Below are positions 37,849 through 47,192 of a stretch of DNA of 47,998 nucleotides, piece after piece. The translations under genes were made by a program, and so were the position numbers. Under the pieces are notes generated by a model. The model was not told where the DNA came from, searched no databases, and saw only the letters and a list, made by a program, of their open reading frames with translations. Positions within the stretch are counted from its first letter, which is position 1; every line of letters starts with the position of its first letter. Source of the DNA: JADLGJ01 sp031423615 (lineage in GTDB: Bacteria > Omnitrophota > Gorgyraeia > Zapsychrales > JANLHA01); contig JANPFV010000006.1 of NCBI GenBank assembly GCA_031423615.1, positions 1 to 47,998 of the forward strand, written 5' to 3'.

Positions 37849-39732
37849 ATGCCCTACCTTGTCATTTTACCCGTAAGTGGGTTTATTTTTATTTTTGGGG
37901 CTTTATTAAAGAATAGACCCGGTGAGAGACGTCTGGCTTTTCTTTGGGCGGCGATTCTTTGGGGCATAGCGGCCGTGGGTCTTACGGAAATCTTGAGTGG
38001 GGGTCGTATTTTGACTCTACCCGGTGTCGCAGCTGGATGGATGATTGTCAGTTCAATGGCGTTGGGGCATTGGATATTCTTCCCTAAATCGTCCGAGGTT
38101 AAGGTCTTTTCCCCTTCTCAATTTTCGCCAGAAGAAATCTTGGCCCTTGTGTTAGGAAGCGGTATCGTTTTAATCGTCGGCCTTAACGCTATCTTAGCCG
38201 CTCCCAATAATTGGGATTCCATGACCTATCACTTGCCCCGTATCATGCACTGGATTCAAAATCAGAGTGTAGAACATTATCCGACGCCTATTCTCCGTCA
38301 GCTTTATCAGCCGCCGGGAGCGGAGTTTTTAATCCTGCAATTTCAGATTCTTACTCAGGGTGATCATTTCGCTAATCTTATCCAATGGGCGAGCATGATC
38401 GGCGGGGGAATTGTCCTTAGTTTGATCGCCGCCCAATTGGGAGCGGGGCAGACTGGCCAAATTCTGACAGCTTTGCTCTCATTGACGGTTCCCATGGGAA
38501 TTTTGCAAGGCTCCAGCACTCAAAATGATTATGTGGTGGGTTTTTGGCTGGGATGTTTTATTTATTTTACTTTACGGTTATGGAAAAGTGGGGGGCAGGC
38601 TTATCGCCGCTCCGAAATCTTTGGGGCCGGATTGACCTTGGGCTTGGCTTTTCTTACCAAAGGGTCGGCTTATATTTATGCTATGCCTTGGCTTTTAGGC
38701 TTCTGCTGGATCGTCATCTCAAGAAAGAAAAGAAATCTTATTCGTGATTTTGGAATGATTTTATTAATTTGTCTCATGGTTAATGCCGGATTTTATGGCC
38801 GTAATATTAAACTCTTTGGGGCGCCGTTATCGGTGGGAACCGAGGACTATGTGAACCACGGCGGCATACTCCGTAATGGTCTTTCCAATGTGGTCCGCAA
38901 TGCCGCTTTGCATTGGGGAACACCTTTGCCGGCGGTAAATGGCTTTATCAAAGAAAAAATCCTCGCTTTCCGGCCTTTTGGGGGCGGGGCCGAAAGCAAC
39001 AGCTGGGGCGATTTTGATATTCCGCCACCTTCTACCAATGAAGACATTGCCGGCAACCCTTTTCATTTCTTATTGATTCTTATTGTTTTTCTCTCTGTTT
39101 TATTTTCCCGCGGGTCTGCTTGGATTTTGCGAAATTATGTTTTGCTGATTGTGGCGGCTTTTATTTTCTTTTGCACTCTTCTGAAATGGCAATTGTTTCA
39201 CAGCCGTCTGCACTTGCCGCTTTTTCTTTTGAGCCTTCCGGTGGCTGGATTGATTTTAGAAAAAATGCGTTTCACCTGGCTCCGAGTTTTGATTACGAGC
39301 GTCCTGGTTTTGGCCGCGGTCCCGCCGCTTTTTTTAAATGAACGTCATCCGCTTGTCGGTAGAAAAAATATTTTTAACATGAGCCGCAGTGAACAGTATT
39401 TTTCTTACCGGAAATTTATGGCGCTTCCTTATGTGCTTTCGGTCAAATACGCAGGTGCGCGCTCGACGTCTGACGTTGGGCTTTTGCTGGGCGGTGATGA
39501 TTGGGAATATCCTTTGTGGATTTTACTGAAGAAAGATAATCCCAATGTCCATATTTGGCACCGCGGTGTCAAGAATGTTTCCGGTTCGCTCGAGGGCGGG
39601 AGTGAGCGGAATATTTCTTTGGTTATTTCCGAGTTGGCGGATGCGCCCACCACCCAGACATTAAATGGCAAAGGTTATTTAAAAAGCAAACAATTTTCTT
39701 TTATGAGTATTTATGAAAACGTCCGTCCTTGA
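37849..39732 (+). CDS. GT-C-like membrane glycosyltransferase, family 39-like
   Basis: A 627-residue polytopic membrane protein. It has about 11 helices, an early acidic-loop region around NNWDSMTYHLPRIMHWIQNQSVEHYPTP, and FLTKGSAYIYAMPW. This layout is typical of GT-C enzymes that use lipid-linked sugars. The substrate is unknown. ATG 37849 is used; a GTG at 37840 is possible and neither has a ribosome binding site. Its last 20 bases overlap the start of the next gene in another frame. Confidence 0.75.
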   Translation: MPYLVILPVSGFIFIFGALLKNRPGERRLAFLWAAILWGIAAVGLTEILSGGRILTLPGVAAGWMIVSSMALGHWIFFPKSSEVKVFSPSQFSPEEILALVLGSGIVLIVGLNAILAAPNNWDSMTYHLPRIMHWIQNQSVEHYPTPILRQLYQPPGAEFLILQFQILTQGDHFANLIQWASMIGGGIVLSLIAAQLGAGQTGQILTALLSLTVPMGILQGSSTQNDYVVGFWLGCFIYFTLRLWKSGGQAYRRSEIFGAGLTLGLAFLTKGSAYIYAMPWLLGFCWIVISRKKRNLIRDFGMILLICLMVNAGFYGRNIKLFGAPLSVGTEDYVNHGGILRNGLSNVVRNAALHWGTPLPAVNGFIKEKILAFRPFGGGAESNSWGDFDIPPPSTNEDIAGNPFHFLLILIVFLSVLFSRGSAWILRNYVLLIVAAFIFFCTLLKWQLFHSRLHLPLFLLSLPVAGLILEKMRFTWLRVLITSVLVLAAVPPLFLNERHPLVGRKNIFNMSRSEQYFSYRKFMALPYVLSVKYAGARSTSDVGLLLGGDDWEYPLWILLKKDNPNVHIWHRGVKNVSGSLEGGSERNISLVISELADAPTTQTLNGKGYLKSKQFSFMSIYENVRP

Positions 39733-41467
39733 TTTAAATGTGTTGACGCGCCGGCCGGGCTGGGTTCTTCTCGGTATTCTCCTCCTGTCTTTTTTTTTAT
39801 ATGGCCAGATTCTCACCGCTCCTTTTGTTTATGATGACCATGAGTTATTGCTTAATAGCCCGTTGATTAAAAGTTTAACGGCTCCGTTTCAAAACTGGCA
39901 AATGGCCGGCCCGAAACTCTTGTCGTTCTGGACTTTTGCCGTTAATTATCGGATCGATGGAAAGCATACGTTTGGTTTTCACGTGGTCAATGTCGTTGTG
40001 CACAGTTTCAATGCCTGGTTTTTATATCTTCTGGTCCGATTGGTTTATAAAACACCGCGCTTTAAAAATACACTGTCCTCTCCTGATAATCTGGCCTTTT
40101 GCGCCGCGATTATCTTTTTGTGCCACCCTTTGCAGACGCAAGCCGTAAGTTATATTTGGCAGAGGACCGAATTGTTGAATGCCTTTTTTTATTTTTTAAC
40201 CCTCCTGTGTTATTTGCAAGGGCGTTTAAATCGCGGGAAAGGTTATTTTATTCTTGCGGCTTTATTTTTTATCTGTGGCTTTTATTCTAAAGGAATGATT
40301 GTTTCTTTTCCTTTGCTGGCGCTTGTTCTGGAAGACGCTTTGTTTGATGTGCCTCGCTCTCGGAGAGTGTTCTTTCGTTGTACCGGCGCAGGGACCATTG
40401 TGATTCTTTTGCTCTTCTGGCACCAGGCGGGGATAAATGAATTTCGAAGCCATCTTCTGCTTTTTTTGATGAACATCACGGTAACCATGATCAGTCCTGC
40501 CCACTGTTACACTCAGCTGGACGTGGTCGTCCGGTATGTTTTCTTGACGCTATTTCCTTTTTGGCAAAATCTCGATCATGCTGCTCCTTTGGTAGAAACC
40601 TTTTGGAATCCTCGTGTGCTTTTGGCGACGGGATTTATTCTTTTTGTTTTTTCTGCAGGTTTCTACTTTTGGAAAAGAAACCGGTTGATAGCGGTAGGGA
40701 TTTTTTGGTTTTTTATTGCTCTTCTGCCGAGTTCTCTGCTCGGCGGACGGGATCCCATGGTTGAGCATCGTTTGTATTTTTCGCTCGCGGGTTTTTCTCT
40801 GGTGGCGGCATCGGTGGCGATGATTTTGTTTGCGCATAAAGAAATATACGGTTGGATTGCGGTTTTTTTTGTAACGGTCCTGAGCTTGCTGACCTTCTCC
40901 CGCAACCATTTGTGGCAGTCCCCGCGGTTGTTGTTTGAAGACACGGTGCGCAAATCTCCTCACCTGGCGCGACCAGCCTTGATGCTGGGAACGGTTTATT
41001 TGATGGAAGACCGTTATGACGATGCCGCAAAAATGTTTGCCCGCGTGATCAAAATAGATCCTCAGTCCCCGGAAAGTTATAACAACCTCGGACTCATTTT
41101 TTTAAGGACCCGTCGCAGCATGGAGGCTGAGGAGATGTTCGAAAAAGCCATTGCTGTTAAAGCCAATTTTACTCCCGCCTATATTAACCTCGGCTATTTT
41201 GCGTTAGGCATTGGCGATGATGACCGGGCAGAGGAACTTTTTAAAAGAGCCCTGACTTTAGGAAAAAAAGATTCCGCTTTAGTCGGGTTAGCCAATATCG
41301 CGCTGGCTTGCGGGCGGTTGAATGAAGCCCGAGATTTATTGGAGCAAGCCATCGTCATTGAACCGCGCAATTCTAAAGCCTATGGGGTTTTGGCCGAAAT
41401 GTACCAGCGCATGGGGGATAAGACCCGTAGCCTTAAGATGAAGGAAAAAGCCAAGGCCGTGGAATAA
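39713..41467 (+). CDS. TMTC-like membrane protein with C-terminal TPR repeats (paralog 1)
   Basis: A 584-residue protein. Residues 1-420 carry about 11 membrane helices in a GT-C-like fold, with the early motif FVYDDHELLLNSPL and HPLQTQAVSYIWQRTELL. Residues from ~425 form about four TPR units (PESYNNLGLIFLRTRRSMEAEEMFEKAI and following). Animal TMTC proteins of this layout are O-mannosyltransferases; here a role in glycan transfer is inference. A close paralog lies at 45413-47188. The start overlaps the gene before it by 20 bases. Confidence 0.82.
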   Translation: MKTSVLDLNVLTRRPGWVLLGILLLSFFLYGQILTAPFVYDDHELLLNSPLIKSLTAPFQNWQMAGPKLLSFWTFAVNYRIDGKHTFGFHVVNVVVHSFNAWFLYLLVRLVYKTPRFKNTLSSPDNLAFCAAIIFLCHPLQTQAVSYIWQRTELLNAFFYFLTLLCYLQGRLNRGKGYFILAALFFICGFYSKGMIVSFPLLALVLEDALFDVPRSRRVFFRCTGAGTIVILLLFWHQAGINEFRSHLLLFLMNITVTMISPAHCYTQLDVVVRYVFLTLFPFWQNLDHAAPLVETFWNPRVLLATGFILFVFSAGFYFWKRNRLIAVGIFWFFIALLPSSLLGGRDPMVEHRLYFSLAGFSLVAASVAMILFAHKEIYGWIAVFFVTVLSLLTFSRNHLWQSPRLLFEDTVRKSPHLARPALMLGTVYLMEDRYDDAAKMFARVIKIDPQSPESYNNLGLIFLRTRRSMEAEEMFEKAIAVKANFTPAYINLGYFALGIGDDDRAEELFKRALTLGKKDSALVGLANIALACGRLNEARDLLEQAIVIEPRNSKAYGVLAEMYQRMGDKTRSLKMKEKAKAVE

Positions 41468-41477
41468 AGTTTTAGTA

Positions 41478-41507
41478 TTGGAAATTTTAAAAAACGAAGG
41501 ATAGAAT
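41478..41507 (+). promoter_or_regulatory. Possible promoter of the GT2 gene
   Basis: TTGGAA (41478-41483), 18-base spacer, TAGAAT (41502-41507). It lies in the 89-base gap after the TMTC-like gene. Confidence 0.35.
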
Positions 41508-41556
41508 AGATTCACAAATTTTGGATACGATAGCGAACAAACAATAAGGGGGTTTC

Positions 41557-42267
41557 ATGAAGGTCACTTTGGTCATTCCTGTTCTCAATGAAATTGTTGG
41601 CTTAAAAGCCATAATGCCGCAGATCAAGCCTGAGTGGTATGATCAAATTCTTTTTATCGATGGGCAAAGTACCGATGGGACCTTAGAATGGCTCAAAGAG
41701 CATAATTATCCGGTCGTTGTTCAAAAGAAAAAAGGCATGCGTATGGCCTACATGGAAGCCCTGCCCTTTATTGAAGGAGACGTTATTTTAACCTTCAGTC
41801 CCGACGGCAATTCGGTGTCGGAATTGATTCCGGAATGCATTAAGAAAATGAAGGAAGGTTATGATATGGTCATTGTTTCCCGTTACGCTCCGGGGGCCAA
41901 GAGCGATGACGATGACGCGATTACCGGTTTCGGCAATTTTATGTTTACGAAAGTCCTGATCAATCTTCTGCACGGCGCGCATTACACTGATGCCATGGTC
42001 ATTTATCGGGCCTATAAAAAAGAGTTGATTTCTGAATTAGGATTGGACAAAGACGCGGCCTATGAATTTGAGGAGAAGCTTTTTAAAACCAACGTGAGCT
42101 GGGAACCGCTTTTGTCGATTCGCGCCGCCCGCCGCAAAAAGAAAATTACCGAAATCCCCGGAGATGAACCAGCCCGTATCGGCGGCGAACGGAAACTTCA
42201 GATTTGGAAGTGGGGCGCTGTTTTTCTCTGGCAGAGTATCCGCGAAGTTTTCGTGACAAAGTATTAA
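41557..42267 (+). CDS. Family 2 glycosyltransferase
   Basis: A 236-residue GT-A-fold enzyme. The nucleotide-sugar site VTLVIPVLNEIVGL, then ILFIDGQSTDGTLEWL, and the DxD-like region (LTFSPDGNS) fit family 2, close to polyprenyl-phosphate mannosyl/glucosyl transferases. There is no membrane anchor except a possible C-terminal amphipathic helix. It likely makes the lipid-linked sugar used by the nearby GT-C-like proteins (inference). An AAGGGGG ribosome binding site precedes the ATG. Its stop overlaps by four bases the end of the converging SGNH-like gene. Confidence 0.88.
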   Translation: MKVTLVIPVLNEIVGLKAIMPQIKPEWYDQILFIDGQSTDGTLEWLKEHNYPVVVQKKKGMRMAYMEALPFIEGDVILTFSPDGNSVSELIPECIKKMKEGYDMVIVSRYAPGAKSDDDDAITGFGNFMFTKVLINLLHGAHYTDAMVIYRAYKKELISELGLDKDAAYEFEEKLFKTNVSWEPLLSIRAARRKKKITEIPGDEPARIGGERKLQIWKWGAVFLWQSIREVFVTKY

Positions 42268-43280
42268 GGCGCTCGAGTTACGGCTTCGGCAAAATCGGTC
42301 AATAATTTTTCATTTCCGGCTTCCGTCAAATGACAGATGTCGTTGAAGTATAATTTCCCCTTCGGTATATTGGGATATTCGTCGAGGAAAATGATTTCCG
42401 GATGCTTCGCCGCCAGCTTGGCCATCATAGCATTGTGCGTGATTATCCCCGCAATGACGTTCTCCGGTTTCCCCCAAATTTCAATATAAAAAGAGTGGGC
42501 CGCATAATCCAATTGCTTAGTTTTAAATTTAAAATACGTGTAATCCCGCGGCACATGAAAAGCGAAACTTGCCATTAAGACCCTCTCGTGGCGCTGTTGA
42601 GCCACGTTTAGAATTTTATCTAAATTTTGTTCAAAAGCCGTCGCGCTTTTGATTTTATTTCCGTACTGGACCCATTCATCTTTAGGAATGTCCGTCGGAA
42701 CAAAAGGGATCCATCCCAACCTTTCTTTGATATCGATGCTTAAAGAATAAATCGTGTAAGGCAAGGTGAAAATTTTAAAGAAATGATAATGTTCGAAGAA
42801 ATTGAGTTTTGCATACCATGAATAATGGGAATAATCGTTTTTGTACATTTGCGGCGGACAATTGTTCGCGCGCACTTCATTGATAGAATCGTATAGGATG
42901 ATCAAATCAAAAGATTTGTCTTTTAGGAAACGATATTTAAAGAGACTGTCCCGCGACGAATGCGAAGGCCGCGCCACATTATGAATGCGGATCGGTAATG
43001 TGGTTTTGCTTTTTAATTTTTCCTGCAAGAGCGCGACAGCGCGCTCCCATGTTCCGGCGTCATAAAGAACCGATCCGCCAAGAAAAAGAATATCGTAATA
43101 CCCGTCATCTTTTGTAATTTTAGTTGTCTGTACCGTTTTCAGCGCCGGATAGAAGAGGTACATGGCCTCGGGAAAAAGAAAAGACACATGCTGGGTCATC
43201 GTCCAATAAGCCCGCGAGGTGATCTCCAGAGGCAGGATCAAAAAGAGAATAAAAAAAAGACAGAAAACAATTTTTTTCAT
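42264..43280 (-). CDS. SGNH/GDSL-like exported or membrane-anchored protein
   Basis: A 338-residue protein. Its N-terminal helix (KKIVFCLFFILFLILPLEIT) anchors or exports it. The body resembles SGNH hydrolases: block I ILFLGGSVLYDAGTW with the nucleophile Ser, YDSINEVRANN in place of block III, and NDICHLTEAGNEKLLTD with the Asp-x-x-His pair of block V. Such enzymes add or remove acyl groups on glycans. ATG 43280 is preferred; the frame is open 31 codons upstream with an unusual Pro-rich sequence. SGNH proteins often accompany the carbamoyltransferase-SxtJ-DUF5989 set that starts 300 bases away. Confidence 0.8.
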   Translation of the reverse strand: MKKIVFCLFFILFLILPLEITSRAYWTMTQHVSFLFPEAMYLFYPALKTVQTTKITKDDGYYDILFLGGSVLYDAGTWERAVALLQEKLKSKTTLPIRIHNVARPSHSSRDSLFKYRFLKDKSFDLIILYDSINEVRANNCPPQMYKNDYSHYSWYAKLNFFEHYHFFKIFTLPYTIYSLSIDIKERLGWIPFVPTDIPKDEWVQYGNKIKSATAFEQNLDKILNVAQQRHERVLMASFAFHVPRDYTYFKFKTKQLDYAAHSFYIEIWGKPENVIAGIITHNAMMAKLAAKHPEIIFLDEYPNIPKGKLYFNDICHLTEAGNEKLLTDFAEAVTRAP

Positions 43281-43300
43281 TTTCGGGTTTATCCTGCCCA

Positions 43301-43315
43301 CCGGACGCTGTCCGG
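43301..43315. repeat. CCGGAC palindrome in the SGNH gene leader
   Basis: CCGGAC-GCT-GTCCGG, a perfect 6-base hairpin 20 bases before the SGNH-like start codon on the opposite strand. It may shape the 5' leader of that message. The rest of 43281-43435 holds no recognisable gene. Confidence 0.4.
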
Positions 43316-43435
43316 AAGGTTGCGATGGCTTATCTTTAAAAGGAACTCCAGCTGTTAAGCCGCAGGGCTCCATTGTAACTCGGAATGCGAAATCCGTTTT
43401 TATTTTTTGAATAAAAATGAGATATGCTAAAATAC

Positions 43436-43574
43436 GCCATGTGCAAGTTTTGATTTACCGTTATGATTGATGCTTGCTGACCCGACGAGTCCTTTTAAGG
43501 CCCATGTCTTTTACGCCTCTATGGCGCTATTCGCCTAAAATGAACCCATCGAATCAGAAAAACTTGCACAGCGC
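43436..43574 (-). repeat. ~130-bp nested inverted-repeat element, copy 3 (inverted)
   Basis: The reverse complement of copies 1 and 2. It has the clearest ends: a perfect 12-base terminal inverted repeat TGTGCAAGTTTT (43440-43451) and AAAACTTGCACA (43559-43570). The inner inverted repeat (GACGAGTCCTTTTAAGG side and TGAACCCATCGAATCA side) and the innermost CGCCTCTATGGCG hairpin are recognisable. It lies between the divergent SGNH and carbamoyltransferase genes. Confidence 0.9.
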
Positions 43575-43592
43575 ATTAAAATAGAAAAAATT

Positions 43593-45413
43593 ATGAGTGA
43601 AAGTATTTATATCCTCGGGATTTCTGCATTTTATCATGACAGTGCGGCGTGTCTCGTCAGAGACGGTGAAATCATCGCCGCCGCTCAAGAAGAACGCTTT
43701 ACCCGCAAAAAGCATGATTTTGATTTCCCTTCCCGCGCGATCGATTACTGCTTGCAAGAGGCTGGCATTTCGCGCAAGGATTTGGATTATGTAACATTTT
43801 ACGAGAAGCCTTTCATAAAGTTTGAAAGATTACTGTTTACATATTTGCGATACGCGCCGTTGGGTATTTCTTCGTTTATGCGGGCCATGCCCTTATGGCT
43901 GAAGGAGAAACTTTTTTTAAAGGACCTGATCAACGAAAAACTTTCCCGCGAAGATAGCATCATTTTCCCGTCGCACCATGAATCCCACGCCGCTTCCGCA
44001 TTTTTCCCTTCGCCCTTTGAAGAAGCCGCAATTCTGACGATGGACGGCGTTGGCGAATGGGCCACAGCGAGTATAGGTCACGGCCAAGGCCATCAGATCG
44101 AGATTCTGAAGGAATTGCGCTTCCCGCATTCTCTGGGACTTTTGTATTCGGCGTTTACCTACTACGCTGGTTTTCGCGTTAATTCCGGGGAGTATAAATT
44201 GATGGGCCTGGCTCCGTACGGCGAACCCACCTATGTAAATTTGATAAAGAAAAATCTCGTTGATATTAAGAATGACGGCTCGATTAAGTTAAATATGAAG
44301 TATTTTAACTACCCTTGCGGACTGACGATGACCAATGGCGCTTTTCATAAACTGTTCGGTGGGCCGCCGCGAAAGCCGGAAGGGGAGTTGACGCAAAAGG
44401 AAATGGACATGGCGCGGTCTATTCAATTTGTGACGGAAGAAATCATGTTAAAAATGGCCAATTATGCTTATGAAATCACTGGTTCCGAAAATCTTTGTCT
44501 CGCCGGTGGGGTGGCTTTAAATTGTGTTGGAAACGGTAAGATTTTACGGGAAGGAAAATTTGAAAACGTCTGGATTCAGCCTGCGGCCGGCGATGCGGGC
44601 GGGGCTTTGGGGGCAGCACTTTTTGTATGGTATCAGTATCTTGATCATCGGCGTACAGTGGCCTCAGGCGCCGATTCGCAAAAGGGTTCGCTTTTGGGAC
44701 CGAGTTTCGATGAGGATGTCGCCGCCTTCGTGCAAAAAGAAGGTTTGGTTTGCGAAAATATTCCCCAAGGCCAGCTCGCCGCTATTGTGGCGCAATTGCT
44801 TTCTGAAGAGAATGTGGTCGGTATAAGCCAGGGTCGCATGGAATTCGGGCCGCGCGCTTTGGGGACGCGCAGTATTTTGGGTGACAGCCGCAGCGAAAAA
44901 ATGCAGGAGGTTATGAATCTGAAAATAAAATTTCGCGAGTCTTTTCGTCCCTTTGCGCCGGCTGTGCTCAAAGAAAAAGCCGGTCAATATTTTGATTTTC
45001 AAGGAGAAAGTCCCTATATGCTTTTGACGGTGCCGGTTCAGGAGGACAAACGTTTGCCCGGGGGTGTCTCCCTAAAACCCGGGTTGGCGCAATTGAAAAA
45101 TAAACGGTCGGTTATTCCCGCTGTTACGCACGTGGATAATTCCAGCCGTGTGCAAACCGTGACCCGCGAACACAATGTTTTTTTTTATGACGTGATCAAG
45201 GCTTTTGATGATTTGACCGGCTGTCCCGTTGTGATTAACACGTCCTTCAATGTCCGCGGTGAGCCCATCGTTGCCACTCCGCAAGATGCTTACCGCTGTT
45301 TTATGTCCACCCATATGGACTATTTGGTTTTGGGTCCATATCTTTTGGCCAAAGACCGGCAGAGAAATCGCGACACATACAAGCTCGAGGCTATTTCGCG
45401 GATTTTAGATTAA
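43593..45413 (+). CDS. NodU/CmcH-family carbamoyltransferase
   Basis: A 606-residue O-carbamoyltransferase. The N-terminal Kae1-like domain has ILGISAFYHDSAACLVRDGEIIAAAQEERFTRKKHD, HHESHAASAFFPSPF, and TMDGVGEWATASIG. The C-terminal part has GGVALNCVGNGKI, RMEFGPRALGTRSILGDSR and INTSFNVRGEPIV. The enzyme uses carbamoyl phosphate and ATP, by way of carbamoyl-adenylate, to carbamoylate a hydroxyl, often on a sugar. It begins a tight rightward operon with a TMTC-like protein, SxtJ and DUF5989. The target is therefore likely a surface glycan or lipid-linked precursor (inference). The stop shares one base with the next ATG. Confidence 0.93.
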   Translation: MSESIYILGISAFYHDSAACLVRDGEIIAAAQEERFTRKKHDFDFPSRAIDYCLQEAGISRKDLDYVTFYEKPFIKFERLLFTYLRYAPLGISSFMRAMPLWLKEKLFLKDLINEKLSREDSIIFPSHHESHAASAFFPSPFEEAAILTMDGVGEWATASIGHGQGHQIEILKELRFPHSLGLLYSAFTYYAGFRVNSGEYKLMGLAPYGEPTYVNLIKKNLVDIKNDGSIKLNMKYFNYPCGLTMTNGAFHKLFGGPPRKPEGELTQKEMDMARSIQFVTEEIMLKMANYAYEITGSENLCLAGGVALNCVGNGKILREGKFENVWIQPAAGDAGGALGAALFVWYQYLDHRRTVASGADSQKGSLLGPSFDEDVAAFVQKEGLVCENIPQGQLAAIVAQLLSEENVVGISQGRMEFGPRALGTRSILGDSRSEKMQEVMNLKIKFRESFRPFAPAVLKEKAGQYFDFQGESPYMLLTVPVQEDKRLPGGVSLKPGLAQLKNKRSVIPAVTHVDNSSRVQTVTREHNVFFYDVIKAFDDLTGCPVVINTSFNVRGEPIVATPQDAYRCFMSTHMDYLVLGPYLLAKDRQRNRDTYKLEAISRILD

Positions 45414-47188
45414 TGAAATTTTTTCAATCATCGGCACAGAATTTCTTTCTCTACCTGGCCGTCGGGTTTTTACTCTATTCTCCGGTTTTTAACGCTCCTT
45501 TTATTTTTGATGACCATGATCTTATCGTCGGCAATCCGTTGGTGAGGCATTTGCCCACGCTGTGGAGTGAATGGCGTTTTGCGGGTTTGAAATTTTTGAC
45601 CTACTTTACGTTTGCCTTGAATTATCTCATCGGCGGCGAAAATCCTTTCACTTACCACATCGTCAATATTTTACTTCACAGTATTAACGCGTGGCTCGTT
45701 TTTATTTTAACTCGGATTGTATTAACGACTCCCGTGATCGCGTCACAATTTCCTGCTAAACAAAAAAACATTATCCCGACGGCAACGGCCTTATTGTTTC
45801 TTGTCCATCCGGTAGCGACCAGTGCCGTCAGTTATATTTGGCAAAGAGCCGAGCTTTTGAGCGCTTTGTTCTATTTGAGTTCGTTGATTTTCTATTTGCG
45901 TGGCCGTACCGAAGAAAGGAAAAGTCATTATTTTGTTTGGGCGCTGTTTTGTTTTTTTGCCGGTCTTTTTGCAAAAGGGACAATTATTTCTTTGCCCTGG
46001 GTTGTGATTCTTCTGGAATGTGCTCTATGGCCGGTTTCGCGAAGAAAAATCTATACTATTATTATTTCCTTAACGGCTTTGTACTTTTTAAAATCTTACG
46101 CGATGTTATGGAGTTTGACTGAGGAGATTTATACGCAGAGGATTGTTAATCCCCTGATGCAATTAACGGGAATGCTTTTAACGCCGGGATTTCTTTGGAC
46201 GCAATTGTTTGTAACGGTCAGGTATTTGGGCTTGGCGGTTTTTCCTTTTTCCCAAAATTTTGATTATGATATTCCCTTGGCCAGCGGTTTTTGGGAGCTG
46301 CGCATTTTTTCTTCTGCGGTTTTTCTTTTAGTTTTAATTGTCATTTCCTTAAAGATTTGGAATACGCGGCGCTTGCTTTCTGTTGGGATTTTCTGGTTTC
46401 TTTTGTGTTTGGTGCCCGCCAGTCTCATGGGCGGCCGTGAACCGATGTGGGAATACCGAATGTATTTTTCTTTGGCCGGCTTGATCATCGGGGTTGTCGC
46501 TACGATATTTCAAACTTTTAAGTTGCAAAGAGCGGGCTGGTTAATATTATCTCTTTTTATCGTGTTTTCGAGTTTGGCTTTTTCTCGCAATATGCTTTGG
46601 CGTTCTCCGGAGAGTCTTTTGTTGGACAATATTACTAAATCTCCACACAAGGCGAATCCTTATCATCTTTTAGGCACATTTTATCTTTTTGAGGGACGGA
46701 TTGATGAGGCCCAATTTTATTTGGAAAAAACAATTGCGCTTGCTCCGGATGCGGCGGAAAGCTACAATAACCTCGGCTTGATAGCCAAAAATCATGGTGA
46801 AGTTGAAAAAGCCGAACGATATTTCCGTACCGCTATCCGCTTTCGTTCCGATCTGACGGGAGCGTATGTTAATCTTTCCCTTTTGCTGTTAGGGAAAGGC
46901 CAGGATAAGGCGGCGGAAAAATTTTTACGGCAAAGCTTATCTATGAGAGAAACCGAGGGCGCTTATGCGGCTTTGGGGAAGGTTTATTTGTCTCGCGGCC
47001 GACTGAGCGAGGCGGAAGGCTTTTTGAAGAAAGCTTTGGAAGTTAATCCCGCGGCGAGTCAGGCTTACTATTGGTACGGTGAATTGTTCGCGTTGCGCGC
47101 AGAGCCGCAAAAAGCCCGGGAGATGTTTCGCAAGGCGGTTATGTTTGATTCGCGTTTGAAAGAAAAAGTTCCATCGGATTTTCGCTAA
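45413..47188 (+). CDS. TMTC-like membrane protein with C-terminal TPR repeats (paralog 2)
   Basis: A 591-residue protein with the same layout as the gene at 39713-41467. GT-C-like helices fill residues 1-410 (FIFDDHDLIVGNPLVRHL, HIVNILLHSINAW, HPVATSAVSYIWQRAELLSAL, SLMGGREPMWEYRMYFSLAG). They are followed by about five TPR units (ESYNNLGLIAKNHGEVEKAERYF and following). The two clearly arose by duplication. Its place inside the carbamoyltransferase operon, with one-base overlap, suggests it transfers the carbamoylated glycan or recognises its acceptor. That role is inference. Confidence 0.85.
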   Translation: MKFFQSSAQNFFLYLAVGFLLYSPVFNAPFIFDDHDLIVGNPLVRHLPTLWSEWRFAGLKFLTYFTFALNYLIGGENPFTYHIVNILLHSINAWLVFILTRIVLTTPVIASQFPAKQKNIIPTATALLFLVHPVATSAVSYIWQRAELLSALFYLSSLIFYLRGRTEERKSHYFVWALFCFFAGLFAKGTIISLPWVVILLECALWPVSRRKIYTIIISLTALYFLKSYAMLWSLTEEIYTQRIVNPLMQLTGMLLTPGFLWTQLFVTVRYLGLAVFPFSQNFDYDIPLASGFWELRIFSSAVFLLVLIVISLKIWNTRRLLSVGIFWFLLCLVPASLMGGREPMWEYRMYFSLAGLIIGVVATIFQTFKLQRAGWLILSLFIVFSSLAFSRNMLWRSPESLLLDNITKSPHKANPYHLLGTFYLFEGRIDEAQFYLEKTIALAPDAAESYNNLGLIAKNHGEVEKAERYFRTAIRFRSDLTGAYVNLSLLLLGKGQDKAAEKFLRQSLSMRETEGAYAALGKVYLSRGRLSEAEGFLKKALEVNPAASQAYYWYGELFALRAEPQKAREMFRKAVMFDSRLKEKVPSDFR

Positions 47189-47192
47189 GGAT

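Noticed and set aside
43281..43373. N-terminal extension of the SGNH-like protein (31 extra codons)
   Set aside because: It would place a Pro-rich polar stretch before an obvious signal/anchor helix; the ATG at 43280 is the natural start.
43219..43410. A 63-codon plus-strand ORF opposite the start of the SGNH-like gene
   Set aside because: It lies antisense to the signal region and leader, has no ribosome binding site and no known domain.
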